Assembly (NCBI GenBank): GCA_030055515.1
Contig: JASFYI010000003.1
Location: 62,001-126,000 of the forward strand
Direction: 5' to 3'
Origin: Methanolinea sp.
Lineage (GTDB): Archaea > Halobacteriota > Methanomicrobia > Methanomicrobiales > Methanospirillaceae
Length of the DNA stretch: 64,000 nt
Shown here: positions 59,431 through 64,000 of the stretch, piece after piece
Numbering within the stretch: the first letter of the stretch is position 1
Layout of the letters: each line of letters starts with the position of its first letter
The notes under the pieces: model-generated
Seen by the model: only the letters and a program-made list of their open reading frames with translations
Databases searched by the model: none
Told to the model about the DNA's origin: nothing
Made by a program: the position numbers and the translations under genes

Positions 59431-59600
59431 GGGTGTGTATCCTCTCTCCTCTGTTCTCACTGCGCCCAGATATATCTTTGATCCCGCGCGGAACCCCGGA
59501 TTTGGCCTCCCGCGTGCCCCCGTCCACGCGACCGGCGTCGCGCGCGTGGAGACCGGGTCGGCGGGCCCCTCCCGCGGGGGAGACGGGGGACGCGCACCCC

Positions 59601-59927
59601 TCATATCATCAGGACATCGTCCGGGCCACCCTTCTGGTCCTTCTTCCCGGGCGCGACCTCCTCGATTGCCCGCAGGAGCGCGTCGACCTTCGGGTTTGAG
59701 AAGATCTCGCGGAACGCGGCGAGTTCTGCCGTGTTCATGACCATGACGCCCTTCTTCTTCATGGGAACACCCTTCTGGTTGACGGGGTTGACCTCGATTG
59801 CGAGCGAGGGAGGGCGCGTCTTCGTCCCCGGGAGCTTGATGATGGAGACGCCGTTCAACGAGGTGTTCTTCCTCTCCCAGTCCTCCCCGGTCTCGAGGAA
59901 TGCCCGCAGGACATCGACCAAATCCAT
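59601..59927 (-). CDS. Conserved hypothetical protein
   Basis: The 108-residue protein contains a helical N-terminus (VDVLRAFLETGEDWERKN), a beta segment (SIIKLPGTKTRPPSLAIEVNPVN), a basic KGVPMKKKGVMV and a helical end (LAAFREIFSNPKVDALLRAIEEV). It has the look of a small conserved cytosolic archaeal protein, but I do not recognise a named family. The ATG at 59927 has a short A/T-rich upstream region. Confidence 0.65.
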   Translation of the reverse strand: MDLVDVLRAFLETGEDWERKNTSLNGVSIIKLPGTKTRPPSLAIEVNPVNQKGVPMKKKGVMVMNTAELAAFREIFSNPKVDALLRAIEEVAPGKKDQKGGPDDVLMI

Positions 59928-60062
59928 GGAGTAACTCTCAGAAGACCAATGATAAAAAAGGCTGTGGTGCGCGGTGCGAAAATCCGCGCGCCCGCGGGGA
60001 TGTTCCCGGGCCCGCACGCTGATATCGGGGGAAAACCCAACTGATCCGGAGAACGACCTGTC

Positions 60063-60932
60063 ATGCCATCGCTCGCCCTCGATCCCGGCCAGCCCTTCGA
60101 CCTCGATCTCACCCTCTCGTGCGGGCAGGTGTTCTCCTGGGAGAAGTTCGGGGACACGTGGAGAGGGGTCGTGGGGGGAAACGCTGTACGGGTCGCGCAG
60201 CGCGGCGACCGGCTCGTGTACTCCGGTGTTCCGCGCCGGTTCGTCCGGGATTACTTCGCGCTCGACGTCGACCTGCCCTCCATCCTCTCCGAGATCGACA
60301 TCGATCCCGTCATCGGCCGCGCGATCTCCCGGTGTGCCGGGCTGCGCATCGTCCGGCAACCCCCGTGGGAATGCCTCGCGTCCTTCATATGCGCGACGTA
60401 CGCGAGCATCCCGGGGATAAGGAAGAGGGTCTCCCTCCTCCGCGAGTACCTCGGCGAACCCGTCCCCGGCGGGGAACCCGGCCTCCACGCGTTCCCCTCC
60501 GTCGACGCGGTCGCCCGCGCGGGAGACGATCTCATCCGCCGGTGCAGGCTCGGGTACAGGGCTCGGTACCTCGCGGAGACGGCGCGCATCCTCTCGGGGC
60601 GGCCCGGGTGGGCAGAGGAGATCGCATCCCTCCCGTCGCCCGAGGCGAGGAGGGAACTCCAGAAACTCCCCGGCGTCGGGAAGAAGGTCGCTGACTGCGT
60701 GCTCCTCTTCGCATTCGGGAGGTACGACGTCTTCCCGGTCGACGTATGGGTGGAGAGGATCATGCGGGCGTACTACCCCGCGTGCAGGGACTTCCGGAAG
60801 TACGAGCAGGTGAGCAGGTTCGGGAGGGCGTACTTCGGGGAGTATGCCGGATACGCCCAGGAGTACCTCTACTGCATGCGGCACGAGCTCGCGGGGAGGG
60901 GGGAGGAACGGGGGATGGGCGCGCCCGGGTGA
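60063..60932 (+). CDS. ogg: 8-oxoguanine DNA glycosylase (OGG1-type)
   Basis: The 289-residue protein has an N-terminal OGG domain (LSCGQVFSWEKFG, RFVRDYFALD). A helix-hairpin-helix LPGVGKKVADC has catalytic K208, and PVDVWVER has D227, which fits hOGG1-like bifunctional glycosylases that remove 8-oxoguanine and cut the backbone. The last 15 residues are Gly/Arg-rich. It is convergent with the homocysteine hydrolase gene. Confidence 0.88.
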   Translation: MPSLALDPGQPFDLDLTLSCGQVFSWEKFGDTWRGVVGGNAVRVAQRGDRLVYSGVPRRFVRDYFALDVDLPSILSEIDIDPVIGRAISRCAGLRIVRQPPWECLASFICATYASIPGIRKRVSLLREYLGEPVPGGEPGLHAFPSVDAVARAGDDLIRRCRLGYRARYLAETARILSGRPGWAEEIASLPSPEARRELQKLPGVGKKVADCVLLFAFGRYDVFPVDVWVERIMRAYYPACRDFRKYEQVSRFGRAYFGEYAGYAQEYLYCMRHELAGRGEERGMGAPG

Positions 60933-60948
60933 GGGCGCCCAAGCCCGC

Positions 60949-62175
60949 TCACGTGCCCGACTCCCAGCCGGAGAGGTACTCCTTCTGGGCGTCCGTGAGG
61001 GTGTCGATGCGCAGTCCGAGGGCGGCAAGCTTCCTCGCGGCGACCATCTCGTCGATCTCCCCGGGGACCTCGTGGACCCCCGGTTCCATGGAGCGCCCGT
61101 TCCGGGCGATGTGGAGGGCGCAGAGTGCCTGCAGCGAGAAGCTCAGGTCCATCACCTCGATGGGGTGTCCCATCCCCTTCGGGACCGCGAGGTTGACGAG
61201 CCTGCCTTCCGCGAGGACGTGGAGGTCCTTGCCGTGGACCGTGTAGGTATCTATCCCCTCGCCCCTGACGATCCTCTCGGCGTTCTCCTCGAGCCACCCG
61301 ATATCTATCTCCACGTTGAAGTGGCCCGCGTTCGCGAGGATTGCACCGTGCCGCATCCGCAGGAAGTGGGGGGCCGTGATCACGGACGTGTTCCCCGTCG
61401 CGGTGATGAATATCTCGCCCACGGCGGCTGCTTCTTCCATCGGCATGACCGAGAACCCGTCCATGTACGCCTCGAGTGCCCTCCTCGCGTCGACCTCCGT
61501 CACGATGACCCTCGCGCCGAGCCCGTGCAGTTTCCGCGAGAGTCCCCTGCCGCAGAACCCGTACCCTGCCACGACCACCGCTTTGCCCGCGACGAGCACG
61601 TTCGTCGTGAGCATGATGCCCGCGATCGCGCTCTCCCCCGTCCCGTGCACATTGTCAAAGTGCCTCTTCATGGGGGTATCGTTCACCGCGATCACGGGGA
61701 AGGCGAGCTTCTTCTCCCTCGCCATCGCGCGGAGCCGGTGGACGCCCGTCGTCGTCTCCTCGCACCCGCCGATGACGTGGGGGAGGACGTCCCTCCTCGC
61801 CGTGTGGAGCCTGTGGATGAGGTCCATCCCGTCGTCGATGACGATCTCCGGGCGCGAGTCGAGCACCCTGTCGATGGCCTCGTAGTACTCGCGCGCGCTA
61901 ACGCCCCTCCGGGCGTGGCACTCGACGCCCGGGACGTCGTTTAGGGCCCGCGCGACGTCGTCCTGCGTGCTGAGCGGGTTGCACCCCGTGATCGAGACGC
62001 GGGCCCCGCCCGCGGCGAGCGTCTCCACGAGGCATGCCGTCTTTGCTTCGACGTGGAGAGCCATCCCGATGCGAATCCCCTCGAGGGGTCTCTCCCCGCG
62101 GAACTCCTCCGCGATGGAGGAGAGGACGGTCATGTACTGCTTCGCCCACGAGATCTTCCTTCTCCCGGTATCCAT
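60949..62175 (-). CDS. ahcY: S-adenosylhomocysteine/S-inosylhomocysteine hydrolase
   Basis: The 408-residue NAD-dependent enzyme has [26 protein letters not shown], the NAD-binding [30 protein letters not shown] and AGHFNVEID. In methanogens this family hydrolyses S-inosylhomocysteine made from S-adenosylhomocysteine by a deaminase, so either specificity is possible. The ATG at 62175 is preceded by GGGAG, 7 bases away; the upstream open frame is antisense to hisF and rejected. Confidence 0.9.
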   Translation of the reverse strand: MDTGRRKISWAKQYMTVLSSIAEEFRGERPLEGIRIGMALHVEAKTACLVETLAAGGARVSITGCNPLSTQDDVARALNDVPGVECHARRGVSAREYYEAIDRVLDSRPEIVIDDGMDLIHRLHTARRDVLPHVIGGCEETTTGVHRLRAMAREKKLAFPVIAVNDTPMKRHFDNVHGTGESAIAGIMLTTNVLVAGKAVVVAGYGFCGRGLSRKLHGLGARVIVTEVDARRALEAYMDGFSVMPMEEAAAVGEIFITATGNTSVITAPHFLRMRHGAILANAGHFNVEIDIGWLEENAERIVRGEGIDTYTVHGKDLHVLAEGRLVNLAVPKGMGHPIEVMDLSFSLQALCALHIARNGRSMEPGVHEVPGEIDEMVAARKLAALGLRIDTLTDAQKEYLSGWESGT

Positions 62176-62305
62176 TGGAACACTCCCGGTCGCGGGTAAC
62201 CGCGCTTGTTTCCCCGGTTCCATAAGGATTCGGCGGCCAACTCTCTTAAAACCCGGCGCACGCCGCTCCACAAGCATGATATCCCCCGCTGGTTTACCTT
62301 CTCCC

Positions 62306-63112
62306 ATGACACTCACCCGCCGCATCATCCCGTGCCTCGACCTGAAAGACGGGAGGGTCGTCAAGGGAACGCACTTCGTCGGGCTCCGCGACGCGGGAGA
62401 CCCCGTGGAGCTCGCCCAGCGCTACAACGAGCAGGGGGCAGACGAGGTCGTCTTCCTCGACATCACCGCCTCCGTCGAGGCGCGGGGGATCATCCTCGAC
62501 GTGATCACCCGCGCCGCCGACCAGCTCTTCCTCCCCCTCACCGTCGGCGGCGGCATCAGGTCCGTGGACGACATCCAGCAGATACTCCGCGCGGGCGCCG
62601 ACAAGGTGAGCATCAACACGAGCGCGGTGCAGGACCCCTCGCTCATCGACAGGGCCTCGGAGAAGTTCGGGACCCAGTGCATCGTTCTCGCCGAGGACGT
62701 CCGGCGGAATTTCTCGGAAAATCCCGGTGCGACGACGATCGTGCTCCCCGACGGGAGGGAGTGCTGGTACGAGGTCGTCACCCACGGGGGGAGGCGCCCC
62801 ACGGGGATCGACGCGGTATCGTGGGCGATCGAGGCGGAGGAACGCGGCGCGGGGGAGATCCTCCTCACGAGCATGGAGACCGACGGGACGAAGAGCGGCT
62901 TTGACATCCCCATCACCGCGGCGATATCCGACGCGGTCGGGATCCCGGTGATCGCGAGCGGCGGGGTGGGGTGCCTCGAGCACTTCTACGAGGGGTTCGT
63001 GCGCGGCAAGGCGGACGCCTGCCTCGCGGCGAGCGTCTTCCACTACGGCGAGCTCACGGTGCGGCAGGTGAAGGAGTACCTTGCCGCCCGGGGTATCCCG
63101 GTACGGCTGTGA
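62306..63112 (+). CDS. hisF: Imidazole glycerol phosphate synthase subunit HisF
   Basis: The 268-residue (beta/alpha)8-barrel cyclase has [12 protein letters not shown] (first catalytic Asp), [16 protein letters not shown], then AEDVRR with the second catalytic Asp. A short insert (about 15 residues, before [13 protein letters not shown]) as in other methanogens and [11 protein letters not shown] complete it. With HisH it closes the imidazole ring in histidine synthesis. The ATG at 62306 begins the barrel. Its 3' end overlaps pheT by 59 bases. Confidence 0.93.
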   Translation: MTLTRRIIPCLDLKDGRVVKGTHFVGLRDAGDPVELAQRYNEQGADEVVFLDITASVEARGIILDVITRAADQLFLPLTVGGGIRSVDDIQQILRAGADKVSINTSAVQDPSLIDRASEKFGTQCIVLAEDVRRNFSENPGATTIVLPDGRECWYEVVTHGGRRPTGIDAVSWAIEAEERGAGEILLTSMETDGTKSGFDIPITAAISDAVGIPVIASGGVGCLEHFYEGFVRGKADACLAASVFHYGELTVRQVKEYLAARGIPVRL

Positions 63113-64000
63113 GGTCGATCTCGACCGCGGCGACGGGGTGCTCGAGGTCCCACGCGTTCAGGACGGCGGGGTGGATCTCCCCGAAGACGCCTATCCTCTC
63201 CCCCCCGCACGTGAGCGCCCCGCGCCTGCCGGGGATGAAGGCCGGATCGTCCGATTCTTCGACACCATACGCGATCCCCAGTTCCCTGCAGAGGGCATCC
63301 GCGACCGCGTAGGCCTCGGAGAAATCCGCGGAAGCGTGGATGCTCGCGCAGGCTGCGCGCGGGAGCGTCTCCGTCCCCTCGACGACGTCCCCCACCGCGA
63401 AGATCCTCTGGGGGAGTTCCCTGTGCCGGTTGAGCGCGCACGCCTCGAGGAGGAGGGGGAGGATGTCCGTCCTCACCACCGCCTGCTCCTCGGATATCGG
63501 GTGCAGGACCCGCAGCGCCGTCTCTTTCAGGGGCCGCTGCATCCTCTCCGCGAGGACCTCCTCGCTCGTGAGGGAGAAGGGGAGGACCTCGGCGAATCCG
63601 AGGCCGCAGAGGATCTCCCGCGTGACCGCGTAGATCTCCATCACGGGGTGGGGGGCCCCTATGGTGAACGTCGGCGGTATCTCGGCCTCGAAGTTCCCGT
63701 AGCCGTAGGCGATCGCGACATCCTCGAAGATATCCCAGTCGTGCATGATGTCGGCCCTGTAGCAGGGGACGAGGACCCTCACGCGGGAAGGCCCTTCGGG
63801 TTCCGCCCCGTACCGCATCCTCTCGAGCAGGGCCGCGAGTGTTGCAGGATCGAGCCTCACGCCGAGGAGGGCGGACGCGTCCTCCGCGCTCACGGTCCGC
63901 TCCGACGGGAGCAGGTCGGGCACTTCCCGCCCCCCGACGCGGACGCTCTCGATCGTCGCCCCCGTCTCGGCGAGTGCCGTGCAGATGATGTTGACCGCGG
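63054..64000 (-). CDS. pheT: Phenylalanyl-tRNA synthetase beta subunit (3' part)
   Basis: About 315 C-terminal residues are visible; the gene continues beyond the right edge. [26 protein letters not shown] is the archaeal/eukaryotic-type PheT B5/core junction. It is followed by [40 protein letters not shown] and [12 protein letters not shown], with no anticodon-binding extension after it, as in archaea. The final 18 residues after AVEIDL are Pro/Gly-rich and lie antisense to the end of hisF. Confidence 0.92.
   Translation of the reverse strand, partial: AVNIICTALAETGATIESVRVGGREVPDLLPSERTVSAEDASALLGVRLDPATLAALLERMRYGAEPEGPSRVRVLVPCYRADIMHDWDIFEDVAIAYGYGNFEAEIPPTFTIGAPHPVMEIYAVTREILCGLGFAEVLPFSLTSEEVLAERMQRPLKETALRVLHPISEEQAVVRTDILPLLLEACALNRHRELPQRIFAVGDVVEGTETLPRAACASIHASADFSEAYAVADALCRELGIAYGVEESDDPAFIPGRRGALTCGGERIGVFGEIHPAVLNAWDLEHPVAAVEIDLTAVPGYPGRQGTPSPAAP

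Overview
The window is 64 kb of dense, GC-rich (about two thirds G+C in genes) archaeal chromosome from a hydrogenotrophic methanogen, most likely of the order Methanomicrobiales. The evidence is methenyl-H4MPT cyclohydrolase, methanogenesis marker protein 12, a beta-RFA-P (methanopterin) synthase fused to a chorismate-lyase-like domain, a four-subunit pyruvate:ferredoxin oxidoreductase, archaeal cobalamin genes, a NifB of the short archaeal type, DUF3821 and PEGA surface proteins, a CetZ-like tubulin homologue, archaeal Orc1/Cdc6, XerA and TATA-type promoters. The species cannot be named from the sequence alone.

Layout. 0-6 kb: EamA transporter, tRNA-Gln, PEGA and other exported proteins, a decayed membrane-hydrolase remnant. 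5-9 kb: sugar epimerase, threonine dehydratase and a Clp1/Grc3-type polynucleotide kinase whose 3' ends run deep into each other. 9-12.6 kb: XerA with a perfect 11-bp inverted repeat over its promoter, followed by about 2.7 kb with no credible gene. 12.6-16.8 kb: DUF5806-like protein, MobB(-MoaE-like), GlmM, acylphosphatase and a stand-alone Cas1 homologue that lacks two of the expected metal-binding side chains. 17-20 kb: two phenylacetate-CoA ligase paralogues plus an ACT protein. 20-29 kb: hexulose-phosphate synthase/RraA fusion, nitroreductase, DUF3821 protein, TraB, cysteine-cluster protein, GMP synthase amidotransferase subunit, CobT/CobZ/CobS, sulfite-reductase-like protein. 29-33 kb: EF-1alpha, S10, Agl23-type membrane protein. 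32.5-40 kb: a CetZ-family gene with a membrane-anchored coiled-coil partner, then a four-gene overlapping cluster of glycolipid/glycan type. 40-44 kb: L7Ae-S28e-L24e-NDK, nitrilase, threonine synthase. 44-51 kb: response regulator, por operon, marker 12, epimerase, small export protein, phosphoglycerate mutase. 51-64 kb: methanopterin fusion enzyme, Orc1/Cdc6, mch, tRNA-Val, a candidate structured RNA, FKBP lipoprotein, NifB, OGG-type glycosylase, S-adenosyl/inosylhomocysteine hydrolase, HisF and the 3' part of pheT.

The genes together cover C1 metabolism cofactors (methanopterin, cobalamin, molybdopterin), acetyl-CoA to pyruvate anabolism, aromatic acid activation, translation and surface glycan assembly. 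The items most worth a second look are the apparently inactive solo Cas1, the TATA-driven structured RNA candidate next to tRNA-Val, the xerA palindrome with the neighbouring hairpin-rich non-coding block, the CetZ-partner gene pair, and the long tail-to-tail gene overlap at 7.45-7.68 kb. Start codons were chosen from motif alignment, ribosome-binding sites and promoter spacing by eye; no searches were run.
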